Assembly: GCF_950295315.1 (NCBI RefSeq)
Contig: NC_080164.1
Span: 62,076,042-62,140,041 of the forward strand
DNA length: 64,000 nucleotides
Origin: Erinaceus europaeus
Lineage: Eukaryota > Chordata > Mammalia > Eulipotyphla > Erinaceidae
Reading direction: 5' to 3'
Shown: piece after piece, positions 1 to 10,092 of the stretch
Numbering within the stretch: position 1 is the first letter of the stretch
Layout of the letters: each line of letters begins with the position of its first letter
Program-made: the position numbers and the translations under genes
Notes under the pieces: generated by a model
Seen by the model: the letters and a program-made list of their open reading frames with translations, nothing else
Databases searched by the model: none
What the model was told of the DNA's origin: nothing

Positions 1-227
1 ATAGAATGTCTCCAGAGAGGGATATAAGCCAAAGTCTAGTAAAAGCTCACTCGGGATCAATAGGGAAGAATAAATTTTGAGAATGGAGTGTATGATCCAT
101 TGGAAAAGACCATGAAAGATTCTCAGACACAGCACTACAACCTCTGTGATGAATTAGGAAATGACTTATCATTTCTAGTCATTCTATCACAACCTATCCA
201 GAGTTCAGATAAGTATGCCACACATAG

Positions 228-655
228 GTTCTTTCTTTATTTTACTTTATTGGGAACTTAATGGCATTCAGTATAGTTTTTAACACATAGGCACAATTTC
301 TCATTTCCCCTTGACTGGTGTCTAGGAGACATAACAGGATCCCAAACTCTCTTCATCCTCTCCCCTTCCTTTTTTCCAGAGCCCTTTGCTTTGGTGCAAT
401 ATGCCCACAGTCCAAGTTTCACTTTTGTTTTCCCTTATTATTCTTTGTTCTTACATTCTACCTAGAAGTGATAGCATTCAGTGTTGGTCTTCCTCTTTCT
501 GGCTTCCCTCACTCAGCACAATGCCTTAGAGCTCTGTCCATGACATTGCACTTAGCCAATATACTACCACTCAGCCCCTGTCCATGATATTGCAAAGGAG
601 ATAACTTCATTATTTTTAACAGTTGCATAAGACTCCATAACACATAGAATTCTTT
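228..655 (-). mobile_element. Old L1 3' UTR and ORF2 3' end fragment
   Basis: The T-rich start, 'CTTTATTGGGAACTTAATGG' and the 'TTTGGTGCAATATGCCCACA' segment resemble the L1 3' UTRs at 2020-2240, 43510-43740 and 54860-55075. The end resembles antisense ORF2 C-terminal sequence. It is strongly diverged. Confidence 0.5.
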
Positions 656-1054
656 GGGATAGACAATGGGATTTGGAACTGGACCAAAAATAGGAGACTT
701 CTGGTATTCTAGGATGTCTAGTAGGATTGGATATGCACTACATTTCTACTGGCTCTTGAGCTAACATTATCCTGACAGTTCAACTTTGTAGGACCCACTA
801 TTTGGTCTGTTCAAGCCAGACCCGGACACAATGACTGGGCTACCTATATTCCTGCTTCTACAGACAAAGAAGGCCCAGTTTTTCAGAGAAACGAAGAGCA
901 CAACATCAAGAGAACTTGCATTGAAATCATGCTATCATCTGCCTATCTGGGCTAGGATATATAATCTAATCCTTTACAATTTCAGGACCAGAAACCAACA
1001 GCATTTAAATAATTTAATTAGCTGCCCATTTGAAATGCAGTATCAGGTTGGAGA

Positions 1055-1205
1055 AATATTACAGTGGTTTGATGTCTGAGACCCCAGAGTTCTCAGGTTC
1101 AGTCCCTAACATCACCATAAATTAGAGCTGAGCAGTGTTCAGATCTCTCTCTCTCTCTTTCATCCCTCACCTCTCCCTCTCATTAAAATAAAAATAAACA
1201 AAATA
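1055..1205 (+). repeat. tRNA-derived SINE, second family (3' part)
   Basis: B-box-like 'CAGGTTCAGTCCC', the 'ACCATAAATTAGAGCTGAGCAGTG' type body, a CT-rich stretch and an ATTAAAATAAAAATAAA tail. The 5' head is degraded. Confidence 0.65.
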
Positions 1206-1210
1206 ATTTT

Positions 1211-1553
1211 CTTTTTTTTTTTTTGCCTCCAGGGTTATCGGTGGGACTCGGTGTCTGTACTATGAATCCACTGCTCCTGGAGGTTATTATTTTTTTCCTT
1301 CTGTTGTCCTTATTGTTTATCGTTGTTGTTGTTGTTGTTATTGCTGTCATTGTTGTTGGATAGGACAGAGAGAAATGGAGAGAGGACAGGAAGACAGAGA
1401 GGGGAGAGAAAGATAGACACCAGCAGACCTGCTTCACCACTTGTGAAGTGACCCCCCTGCAGGTGGGGAACCGGGGGCTTGAACCGGGATCCTTACATGG
1501 GTCCTTGTGCTTTGCACCATGTGTGCTTAACCCTCTGGGCCACCACCCAGCCC
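1211..1553 (-). repeat. Hedgehog-type tRNA SINE, long form
   Basis: Reading the minus strand: a tRNA-like head with a GGTTCAAGCCC B box, the 'CCCACCTGCAGGGGGGTC' body, a CAA-rich linker, then an extra 3' segment of about 70 bp (1225-1290, 'CAGGAGCAGTGGATTCATAG') before the A tail. This extra segment separates the long form from the short form. Confidence 0.8.
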
Positions 1554-2019
1554 CCCCCCCGTTTTTTTTTTTTTTTAAAGAACTGTTGGTACAGGTCCCA
1601 CCATAGACCAAGGGAATCAGAGTCTGCATTTTAAAGACAGCATCAAGTGATTTATATACTTATTAGAGGTTAAGAAATATTTTAGTGGACTACTTGTCTT
1701 ATTTAGCTCATCACTGAATCAGTTGCTGAATCAGAAACTTCAGTCCAGGAAACAGCATCCATCAAGAGTCTCCCCAGATGATTTGATGGCCAGATATGTT
1801 TGGGAGCCAGTAACTAACTGAACATTTAATTTTTAAAAACTGAAACTTTTTACTACTAATGAAAGTCATGTCATAAAGGAGAGTGTTAAGAGCTGTTAAA
1901 ATTTTTACTCATAGTACTGTGAGTTATGGGTAGATTAGATTCTATAATGAAGTCAACAGTATTTATTTATATGTGGTTCTCTACACATGTGAATCTAAAT
2001 GGAATCATAATGTACATAT

Positions 2020-2245
2020 TATTGTTTTCTTTATTGGGGGATTGTTTACAGTTGACAATAAAACACAGTAGTTTATACGTATGTGACATTTCTCAGTTTC
2101 CCACATAAGAATTCAATCCCCTCTAGGTCCTCCTGTGTCATCATGTTCCAGGACCTGAACCCTTCCTCCCATACCAGAGTCTTTTATTATGATGCAATAC
2201 ACCAACTCCAGTCCAAGTTTTGCTTTGATACATATTATTTACAGC
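2020..2245 (-). mobile_element. Old L1 3' UTR fragment
   Basis: 'TTTATTGGGGGATTGTTTAC' at the 3' terminus and 'GATGCAATACACCAACTCCA' match the older-lineage L1 3' UTR at 43510-43740. Confidence 0.6.
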
Positions 2246-2648
2246 TTTCATTTTCACTTTCATTGAACATTTTACCATATACATCATTAGTTCTTATTAA
2301 GTTTGTCATAATTTTTAAACCAAATCCCAAAGTCCAATTTCTAAGTTCTTGGTATTGCAAAATTTGATGCAACGAGAACTAGAAGACTCTATACACACTA
2401 GAGCACATAATTCAGAATGCAGCAAGGACCTGGCTTTAAGCCCTTTCAACTGTACAGGACCACAAAATGCTGCACCAGAAGAAGCTCTCTGAATGGTATA
2501 TGGGTATTTATTGCACATCTCCTTCTCCCTTTTTATCTGAAATGTAAGGGAGGGGGCAAGCCAGACAAGAGCAATAGAATTATATATGCATGAAATATAG
2601 ATATGCAAAAAATTAATAATCTATTGTTTTTCTTTAGAATAAGGGTGT

Positions 2649-2947
2649 CAGGGAGAGTCGTCGGTAGCACAGCAGGTTAAGTGCACATGGCGCGAAGTGC
2701 AGGGACCGGCATAAGGATCCCGGTTCAAGCCCCCGGCTCCCCACCTGCAGGGGAGTCGCTTCACAGGCAGTGAAGCAGGTCTGCAGGTGTCTGTCTTTCT
2801 CTTCTACTCTCTGTCTTCCCCTCCTCTCTCCATTTCTCTCTGTCCTATCTAACAACAATGATGACAATAATAACTACAACAACAATAAAACCAACAAGGG
2901 CAACAAAAGGGAAAATAAATAAAATTAAATTAAAAAAACAAAAAAAA
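2649..2947 (+). repeat. Hedgehog-type tRNA SINE, short form
   Basis: A-box-like 'TAGCACAGCAGGTTAAGTG', B box 'GGTTCAAGCCC', body 'CCCACCTGCAGGGGAGTCGC', CT-rich part, ACAACAATGATGACAATAA linker, and a tail of A/T-rich repeats. Confidence 0.85.
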
Positions 2948-4204
2948 GAATAAAGGTATCAGATGAAATAACAAAGAACATAAAATATTTTACTATTCTG
3001 ACTCACATAGCCTATATTCATCTAGGATGAATAAGTCTAAACACAATGCTCACCAGCACTTAAACTCCTACTGTAGGGAACTAGAAATGATTAGCTCAAA
3101 GTGGCCAGGCAGCTAAACTCACACTAAAACTAGTTCAGCTGCAGGCCTACTTTTTCAGTTTTCTCTAGCCCCCAGGCCATGGAACTCAGTGCTATGGGAA
3201 CTCAGAAAGCTCTGCTGGTGACATTTTCCTCCTCATCCACTTCCCAAAATGTCCTTCAGTGTTACTTTCTGAGTCATATTCCTTTCTTCCCACCTTCTTT
3301 TTCTCCCTTTTCTCTTATTTTCTGCATATTTTTCTTTTCTTTTTTCTTTCCACTTGGTGAGATTAAGATCACTCTGTAAATCTCCAGCCTTAGTCATTCT
3401 TGCACTTTACTTTTCTGGGATATTTCCCAGCTCCCAACACCCCAGTGGCTAGATTAGCTGTCAAGTTAGTTTTCTTCCCATGCCAGCTTCTGAAATGGTC
3501 TTTCTGAAGGTAATAATTTTAGGGAAAACTCTACAGGCTAGGTTTATCCAATATAAAATAGTAGAATTGGCTATTACTTTGTAGTCTGGGATTTACTAAG
3601 GGACACTGGCTTTAGTTTGTATTTCTGAACCTAAAACGTGTAAGTTTCTGTATCTCAAGTTTGTTCTGGTTTTTATCTGGAATAAAGTGGAGTTCAGGTA
3701 TTCTCTTAGTCTTCATGAATTCATCTGGTTCCTTCAGATGATCTTTCCTAATTCTCTAGGGATACCAGGGAGATCTGCTCTTCACAGGCACTGGGTCCTA
3801 GCTGACTCCTAGGTTAGGACAGTACAGGGCAGGACAGGACAGGACAGGACAGGACAGGCCTGTAGTGGCTGTGGGGCCAAATGGACAAGGTTTGATCTGG
3901 ACTCATCTATAAACTCTGAGTTTGTAGTTCTCAGCCCTGGAAAGTGCTCTTGGATAAGTGATTGGGGGGGGGGGGGGGCTGATACATGACTTTCCCAGGC
4001 TAACCACAGTGCCCACATCACAGGCTCTTACCCATGTCATATTTGTTCTCAGACGGTCCAAAATGAGGACGAAACAGAGCTTCTCAGACCTTCCTGAACT
4101 GGAGAAACCTGGGTGGATTCTGCAGGCCAGTTATGGATAATATTTACTGGGACACAAATGGCAGGGTGATTCAAGGACTATAGGGCATCTGTCCCTCAAC
4201 CCCA
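2948..4204. other. Upstream flank of IL1F10, no gene recognised
   Basis: Mostly single-copy-looking sequence apart from the GGACA and G-run simple repeats. Because the first coding exon of IL1F10 has an upstream acceptor, the promoter and a non-coding first exon could lie here. I see no convincing exon or TATA box. Confidence 0.4.
3826..3858. repeat. (GGACA)n microsatellite
   Basis: About six tandem AGGAC units. A run of 15 G lies nearby at about 3965-3979. Confidence 0.85.
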
Positions 4205-4460
4205 CACACTCTAAAAGCCCTTCTTCTTCCTTCTTCTCCTTCTCCTTCTCCTTCTCCTTCTCCTTCTCCTTCTCCTTCTCCTTCTCCTTCTCCTCCTCCT
4301 CCTCCTCCTCCTCCTTCTACTTCTCCTTCTCCTTCTCCTTCTCCTTCTCCTTCTCCTTCTCCTTCTCCTTCTCCTTCTCCTTCTCCTTCTCCTTCTCCTT
4401 CTCCTTCTCCTTCTTCTTCTTCTTCTTCTTCTTCTTCTTCTTCTTCTTCTTCTTCTTTTT
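4205..4460. repeat. (CTTCTC)n / (CTT)n microsatellite, about 255 bp
   Basis: Long runs of CTTCTC with TCC and TTC variants. It is the expanded A-rich tail of the adjoining minus-strand SINE, seen as GAAGAG on that strand. The glutamate/glycine open frame across it is an artefact. Confidence 0.95.
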
Positions 4461-5018
4461 TCTTTTTGCCTGAAAGGTTATTTCTAGGGCTCAGTGATGG
4501 CACTATGAATCCACTGCTCCTGGCAGCCATTTCTTTTCTTTTTTATTTCTTAAATTTTTTAAATATTTTTTTCTTTTTTGTTGCCTTTGTTGTTGTTATT
4601 ATTGTTGTTGGATAGGATAGAGAGAAATGGAGAGAGGAGGGGAAGACAGAGAGGGGGACAGAATGATAGACATCTGCAGACCTGCTTTACCACTTATGAA
4701 GTGACCCCCCTTCAGGTGGGGAGCCAGGGACTTTAACTGGAATCCTTGCACTGGTCAGTGCTGTGTGTGCTTAATCCTCTGAGCCACAGCCCAGCTCCTG
4801 CAGCCATTTCATTTCTTTTCTTTTCTTTTTTTTTTTTTTTGGATGGGACAGAGAGAAATTGGGAAAGAAGGGGGAGATAGAGAGGGAGAGAGATAGACAT
4901 CTGCAGACCTGTTTTACCAGTCATGAAGTTTCCCTTCTGTAGGTAGGGATCTGGGGACTCGAACCCAGATCCTTGCACGGGTTCTTGCACTTAGTACTAT
5001 GTGTATCTAACCCACCCT
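4461..5018 (-). repeat. Nested SINE pair: outer long form split by an inner short form
   Basis: The outer long-form SINE consists of its 3' segment (4466-4535) and its 5' part (4800-5018). The inner SINE (about 4536-4797) interrupts it; the outer text GCAGCCATTTC is repeated at about 4522 and 4799 as the inner target duplication. The outer element with its microsatellite is flanked by CTCTAAAAGCCCTT (4190 region) and CTCTAAAAGCCTTT (5017 region). Confidence 0.8.
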
Positions 5019-5051
5019 CTCTAAAAGCCTTTTTATCTCTTTTTCCCTCAG

Positions 5052-5111
5052 CAAAGACCAGTCACTTCTGATTGCAGAAATGTGCTCTCTCCCCATGGCC
5101 CGATATTACAT
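5052..5111 (+). CDS. IL1F10: IL1F10 first coding exon (5' UTR tail plus codons 1-10)
   Basis: A pyrimidine-rich tract ending CCCTCAG at 5051 gives an acceptor, so the exon probably starts at 5052 with 28 nt of 5' UTR. ATG is at 5080-5082 with G at -3 (moderate Kozak context). It encodes MCSLPMARYY plus the first two bases of an Ile codon, followed by a perfect GTAAGT donor at 5112. An upstream non-coding exon and promoter are implied by the acceptor, but I could not locate them. Confidence 0.9.
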
Positions 5112-8100
5112 GTAAGTTTACCAAGAGTCCACCCTTTCCTAATCAGTGGATCTGAGGATGACATGGGAAAGGGGAAGGATGCTGAGTCAGAGGGATGTGA
5201 CCCTTCTCACCTTAGGAATCTTAAATGCTCCATAATTAAGTTCAATAATAGCCATAGTTGTGATGAATTTCTTTCCTGAATATTGCAAGATGTCCATCAT
5301 GAGACTGCCTTGCCTCCATCCTGAGAAATCTACAAAGGAAGCAAGGAAATAAGGCTCAAAGAGGACAAATAAGTCACTTGGTGTTTCATAGAGCATGGTA
5401 TCAGACTCCAAACAATCTATGCCATATTATTATTTTCTCTAAAGGCTCACAGACAAATTCAAGTCTCAGTATTAGCTCCTTTACATGTTGGCCTATGTGG
5501 TTTTCAATTTCCAAGCCGGGCTTCCAACTTCTATTTGTACTTCATTTGATATCTGAGTAATTTAAAAAATAATTTACCAAATTATTGTTTATTTTTTATA
5601 TTTATTTATTCTCTTTTGTTGCCCTTGTTGTTTTTTATTGTTGTAGCTATTGTTGTTGATGTTGTCATTGTTGGATAGGACAGAGAGAAATGGAGAGAGG
5701 AGGGGAAGACAGAAAGAGAGACACCTGCAGACCTGTTTTACCTCCTGTGAAGTGCTTCCCCTGCAAGTGGGGAGCCAGGGGCTCAAACTGGGATCCTTAT
5801 GCTGCTCCTTGCACTTTGCATGTGCACTTAACCTGCTGCACTACTGCCCAACTCCCGTCTATTTTTTTCTAACCTACACTAAACCCTTTAAGGAATGAGA
5901 TGAGGCATAAAATAATGAAGCAAGATTGATCTCTGGGATGAATTTCCTCAAGCCCTTCAAGACCTCATCCTGCTTTTAAGTATGGGGGGGGGGCATTCTG
6001 GGTCTCCAGGTAGTTGCAACCTGACTTAGAAAGGAAGATCCAAGTGCACAGAACACTAATGACAAGATTTAAGTCAACACATTGGAAAATCTAGCTCAGG
6101 TTCTAGTCATTAGGCAGAATGTTGCTGGCAGATGAGAAATTTATACACAGGTCTTGGTTGTTCAGATTGTAGAGACAATACCAGTTGACAAACCCAAGCT
6201 CTTTATAGACTTTTACTTCTATTAAATTAGTGAACATGCTTTAAACATGTATAGTCTATAGTTAAAGGTTATTTGGAGAGAGAAATCTAAGGTAATGGCC
6301 TTGACCCTGAAGTTTTGCTCTATAAGGCAGTGAGGTTTCTCAGGTCCTGACAGTAGTTGACAAACATCTTGGAAACCAGCCAGGCAACCGAGCTAATAAC
6401 TGCTTGACTTTGATGTTGCACTCATTCACCATGGATTCTTCTGGCTTCCTTGGCATGTATTTACCCCACCAGGCTGGTTATTAAAACCACAAACGACTAT
6501 AATCAGGACGTGCTCCAGTTCTCTTCTCACCTTCAATATTTGGCAGCCACAATGTGACTCACCCCAGAGCACACCTAGCCCTGACTGGGCAGCCATATTG
6601 ACATACTTATTGCCCCATATGATTTTAATTTTATTCTGATTTACAGATTTTATTGTGTAAAAAGCTATTTTTTTAAAAAAATATTTATAAAAAGGAAACA
6701 CTGACAAAAAAACATAGGGTAAGAGGGGTACAACTCCACACAATTCTTACCACCAGAAGTCCATTTCCCATCCCCTTCCCTGATAACTTTCCTATTCTTT
6801 ATCCCTTTGGGAGTATGGGTCCAGGGTCATTATAGGGTCCAAAATGTGGAAGGTCTGGCTTCTATAATTGCTTCCCTGCTGAACATGGGCCTTGGCAGGT
6901 CGATCCATACTCCCAGCCTGTCTCATTCCCTGGTGGAGCGGGTCTCTGGGGAAGTGGGTTTCCAGGGCACATTGGTGGGGTTGTCTGCCCAGGTAAGTCT
7001 GGTAGGCATCATGTTAGCATTTGGAACCTGGTGGCTGAAAAAAGTTAACATATAAATCCAAACAAATTGTTCACTAGTCATGAACCTAAAGGCTGGAATA
7101 GTGCAGATGAAGATTTGGGGGTTTCCGTTTTGTAGATAGTTAGTAGTCCTATTTTAGTTTTATTCCAAAGGACCCATGACTATACTAGTTTTTGTTTTTT
7201 TTTTCTGAGCCTGCCATCTGACATGCAGGTAGATCCAAGTTATTGGCTGGGGAGATGACGTCATGGCTGGAAAAGGACCAGAAAGCTGGATCATGGAATA
7301 GAGTAGCTCCCAAATATGGGAAAGGTATATAAATATTATTTTTTAAAAAAAACATTTATTTATTTATTTATTTATTCCATTTTGTTGTCCTTGTTGTTTT
7401 ATTGTTGTAGTTATTACTGATGTCGTTGTTGTTAGATAGGACAGAAAGAAATGGAGAGATGAGGGGAAGACAGAGAGAGGGGGAAAGAAAGACACCTGAA
7501 GACCTGCTTCACCGCTTGTGAAGCGACTCCCCTGCAGGTGGGGAGCCAGGGCTCAAACTGAGATCTTCACACTGGTCCTTGTGCTTTGCACCATGAGTCC
7601 TTAAAAATATTACTGACTGTAAACCCCATCTATTTGATCTGATCTGGGGCCAATATTCAGCTTAGGAGCCTATGTGACCTCTGCATCCCTGTAGATCTGA
7701 GCTCACATTCTGTGGTCATGAGTAGTAATGTTCCAAGCTGCCCCAATTTCAGGACCCATCTTCCTCAGGTGGAACATAGAGTATATTGTTCAGCCTCCCT
7801 TCGGAGGATGGAACATTCTCTACCATTGCTGATCCACGTTGAGGGCAAGGTCCTATGGGGGTCCACAAAGGGATCTATTGTGTTGTTCCTGATAGAGATG
7901 ACCAGTATTGTTACTGGTCATTGTTGGCGAGAGGGATTTATTCGAGGACTAGGCCCATCATGTCTGTGTGGGAATCTCAGGACTATCAAACTAGGGCCCC
8001 AGCTGATGGAGTGGCCTGATAGTGACTAAAGAGTCATCGTTAAAGTATGCCAGTGTCTTGTCCTTATTCAACTGTAAAAACCTATTTTTTGTTGTCTGGA

Positions 8101-10033
8101 ACCCAGCCCCACTAGGGAAAGAGAGAGGCAAGCTGGGAGTATGGATTGACCTGTCAACGCCCATGTTCAGCCAAGAAGCAATTACAGAAGCCAAACCTTC
8201 CATCTTCTGCATCCTACAATGATCTTTGGTCCATAATCCCAGAGGGTTAAAAAATAGGAAAGTTATCAAGGGAGGGGATGGGATATGGAGTTCTGGTGGT
8301 GGGAATTGTGTGGAGTTGTACCCCTTTTATCCTATTGTTTTGTCAGTGTTTCCTTTATATAAATAAAAAATTATAAGAGATATTAAGAAAAAACCCATTT
8401 TAATATCTGAGAATCAAAATACACTTCATTATCTCCTCAATGTATCCCTATACTGAAATAAATAAACTATTACAAAAAAATGGAATAGCTCCAGAAAAAT
8501 CTGGAATAAGATTCTCTGTATCTCAGAGAAATCTGAACCCCATTAAGAAATTTCCTAGCAGCCAGTGAGATATCTCACCTGCAGAGGACACATATTTTGC
8601 TATGCATCAACCCCCTGGTATATGACATGGAATTACTACAGTCCTTGGGGAAACTTTGGCACTTTCTTTGTTCTCTCTATGCCTCCTCTCTTTCTATCTG
8701 AAAAAAAAAAAAAAGAAGTCTCAGAGCAATGAAGTCAAGGAGATAACAAAAGGGAAATTTATCAGGAAAGTGGTCGAAAAAAGCTGCATATTCAGAAAAA
8801 CTCACTCTTCTTTTGAAGGCACTGATTTCCCTCACTGTCCTGGGGGATACCCCCTTATATCAACACAAGAGATCTAGCCTCTGAATGGCACAGCTCCCAT
8901 GCCATGAATCTGGCTGGGTCCTTACCTGCTCTTGTGGGATGTGTCACTCACTGCCCAGTTGTCAATGAGAGAATAACCCTCAAACTGTCTAATGATTCAG
9001 AACAAGGGCTTAGAGGTGCAGTAGTATCTGAAGGGAGTCAGTAGTCAGAATTCTCATCCTATTCCAGAATTAAGGACTCAGAGCAGCAAGCTCTGTATAT
9101 GAGAGGTGACCAGCTACTGGTGGGAAATCCCAACACAGACAACTGCTATGCAGGTGAGCACCCCCTGGAACTCATCCTTGCTCTATTGCTCCATCTATTA
9201 CAGGTATCCCCTTTTCACTCCTCTTCCTCCTTTTTATGACAGGTAGCAGCTGAGCCCCATTCTTAGTGAGGGGGTCATGACCCCGTGGGAGTCTCAGTCA
9301 CATTGCAGCCAGTTTGCAGGGTGTTTCCTGGTCTGGTTTCTCTCTACCCAAACCTTAGCTCTCTGACAATTTTCAACCCCCATCTCCTGGCTCTCTTTTC
9401 TATTCCCTACCAGAGAAGATTTGCATACTTCCCAACAGAGGCCTAGATCGCATGAAGTTCCCTGTCTTCTTGGGGACCCAAGGGGGGAGACGCTGCTTAG
9501 CATGTGTGGAGAAAGAGGAGGGGCCTTCCCTGCAGCTGGAGGTGAGACTATGTCCCATCCTGGGGGATTCTGTACATCTGACATGGTCTCTAGTGCACTC
9601 TGATTTCTCTGTGCCTTATCTGTAACTCCAGGCAGGTCCACACCTCCCTCTCCTCTAGGTTCCCACACTATCCCCCCCCCTCTCCCAGCCCCCAGTGCCA
9701 GAGTCTACAGAAAGGAGTTTCCTGGGTAAATAGCTTTTCTGCCAAGTCTCTCACTGTGGAGTCTCTAGGGTTGACACTTCAATAAATGCTCACCTGTAGC
9801 TGGCTGCTTTGTTCCCACAGGATGTGAATATTGAGGACCTGTATAAAGGAGGAGAGGAGGCCACACGCTTCACCTTCTTCCAGAGAAGCTTGGGCTCTGC
9901 TCTGAAACTTGAGGCTGCTGCCTGGCCTGGTTGGTTTCTCTGTGGTCCATCTAAGCCCCAGCAGCCTGTTGGACTCACCAAGGAGAGTGAGTTATCAGCC
10001 CATACTGAATTCTATTTTGAACAAAGTTGGTAG
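5080..10033 (+). CDS. IL1F10: Interleukin-1 family member 10 (interleukin-38), four coding exons
   Basis: The coding parts 5080-5111, 9068-9153, 9414-9541 and 9821-10033 sum to 459 nt, i.e. 152 codons plus TAG, the length I know for human IL-38. All borders are canonical: GTAAGT...TTCCAG, GTGAGC...TACCAG and GTGAGA...CCACAG, and the phases join without a break. The product starts MCSLPMARYY, continues through QLLVGNPNTDNCYA, EKICILPNRGLDR and GPSLQLEDVNIEDLYKGGEE, and carries the family core LEAAAWPGWFLCGP near the C-terminus, ending FYFEQSW. Family knowledge: IL-38 is a beta-trefoil cytokine without a classical signal peptide. It is reported to bind the IL-36 receptor (IL1RL2) and IL1RAPL1 and to dampen IL-36/IL-17 type inflammation, mainly in skin and lymphoid tissue. 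The context fits the IL36RN-IL1F10-IL1RN order of other mammals, though neither neighbour is inside the window. No stop, frameshift or splice defect is visible, so I infer a functional orthologue. Confidence 0.95.
5588..5857 (-). repeat. Hedgehog-type tRNA SINE in IL1F10 intron 1
   Basis: Minus-strand SINE with body 'CCCACTTGCAGGGGAAGCAC' and a CAACAATGACAACATCAACA-type linker; the tRNA head is at the right end near 5855. Confidence 0.8.
5858..6650. other. IL1F10 intron 1, no feature recognised
   Basis: A GGGGGGGG run near 5985 and otherwise plain non-coding sequence. The open frames here have no recognisable content. Confidence 0.5.
6660..8092 (-). mobile_element. L1 3' UTR, older variant, in IL1F10 intron 1
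   Basis: The 3' terminus (minus strand) reads into 'GTTTTTTTGTCAGTGTTTCC', the common end of the young L1s here. The 3' 430 bp or so match the L1 3' UTR at 33254-33720, but the part 5' of that (after GCAGATGAAG on the plus strand) differs and matches 21757-22790, 25975-26540 and 32560-33238 instead. It is interrupted by a SINE at 7340-7603. Confidence 0.7.
7340..7603 (-). repeat. Hedgehog-type tRNA SINE inserted in the L1 3' UTR
   Basis: Short-form SINE on the minus strand; AAATATTA flanks it on both sides as a short target duplication. Confidence 0.8.
8093..8388 (+). mobile_element. 5'-truncated L1 3' end
   Basis: Ends with 'TTTTGTCAGTGTTTCCTTTA' and ATAAATAAAAA. It lies in the opposite sense to the surrounding L1 3' UTR. 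Flanking AAAAACCTATTTT (8076) and AAAAACCCATTTT (about 8389) look like a slightly diverged target duplication. Confidence 0.75.
8545..8714 (+). repeat. Diverged SINE, second family
   Basis: 'GCCAGTGAGATATCTCACCT' head, a CTTTGTTCTCTCTATGCCTC type pyrimidine block and an A14 tail. Confidence 0.55.
9068..9153 (+). CDS. IL1F10: IL1F10 second coding exon
   Basis: Acceptor TTCCAG ends at 9067; the first base completes the split Ile codon. It encodes IKDSEQQALYMRGDQLLVG then NPNTDNCYA, the first beta-strands of the trefoil. Donor GTGAGC starts at 9154, leaving one base (G) of the next Glu codon. Confidence 0.93.
9414..9541 (+). CDS. IL1F10: IL1F10 third coding exon
   Basis: Acceptor CTACCAG ends at 9413. 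The exon completes Glu, then reads KICILPNRGLDRMKFPVFLG followed by TQGGRRCLACVEKEEGPSLQLE. It ends in phase 0 at the donor GTGAGA (9542). The N-R-G-L-D and G-G-x-x-C-L-A-C-V positions are hallmark positions of this part of the IL-1 fold. Confidence 0.94.
9821..10033 (+). CDS. IL1F10: IL1F10 last coding exon
   Basis: Acceptor TTCCCACAG ends at 9820. Seventy codons follow, from DVNIEDLYKGGEEATRFTFF through LEAAAWPGWFLC and QQPVGLTKESE to FYFEQSW, then TAG at 10031-10033. This exon holds the IL-1 family signature region. The 3' UTR continues into an MLT1-like LTR. Confidence 0.95.
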   Translation, partial: DVNIEDLYKGGEEATRFTFFQRSLGSALKLEAAAWPGWFLCGPSKPQQPVGLTKESELSAHTEFYFEQSW

Positions 10034-10092
10034 GGAAGCATAAGACTGAGTTTCAGGCTGGAGTTATCAAACCCAGCTTATCTTATTCAGAG

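Noticed and set aside
3950..3980. G-quadruplex at the run of 15 G as a regulatory element
   Set aside because: A single homopolymer run with no further context; more likely a simple-sequence or assembly feature.
4171..4530. Glutamate/glycine-rich 119-aa minus-strand ORF
   Set aside because: It is translation of the (CTTCTC)n microsatellite and a SINE tail.
1..5050. IL36RN last exon expected upstream
   Set aside because: No frame with the IL-1 family C-terminal signature is present; only repeats and unassigned sequence.
9294..9668. Minus-strand 124-aa ORF
   Set aside because: It is the antisense shadow of IL1F10 exon 3 and its introns.
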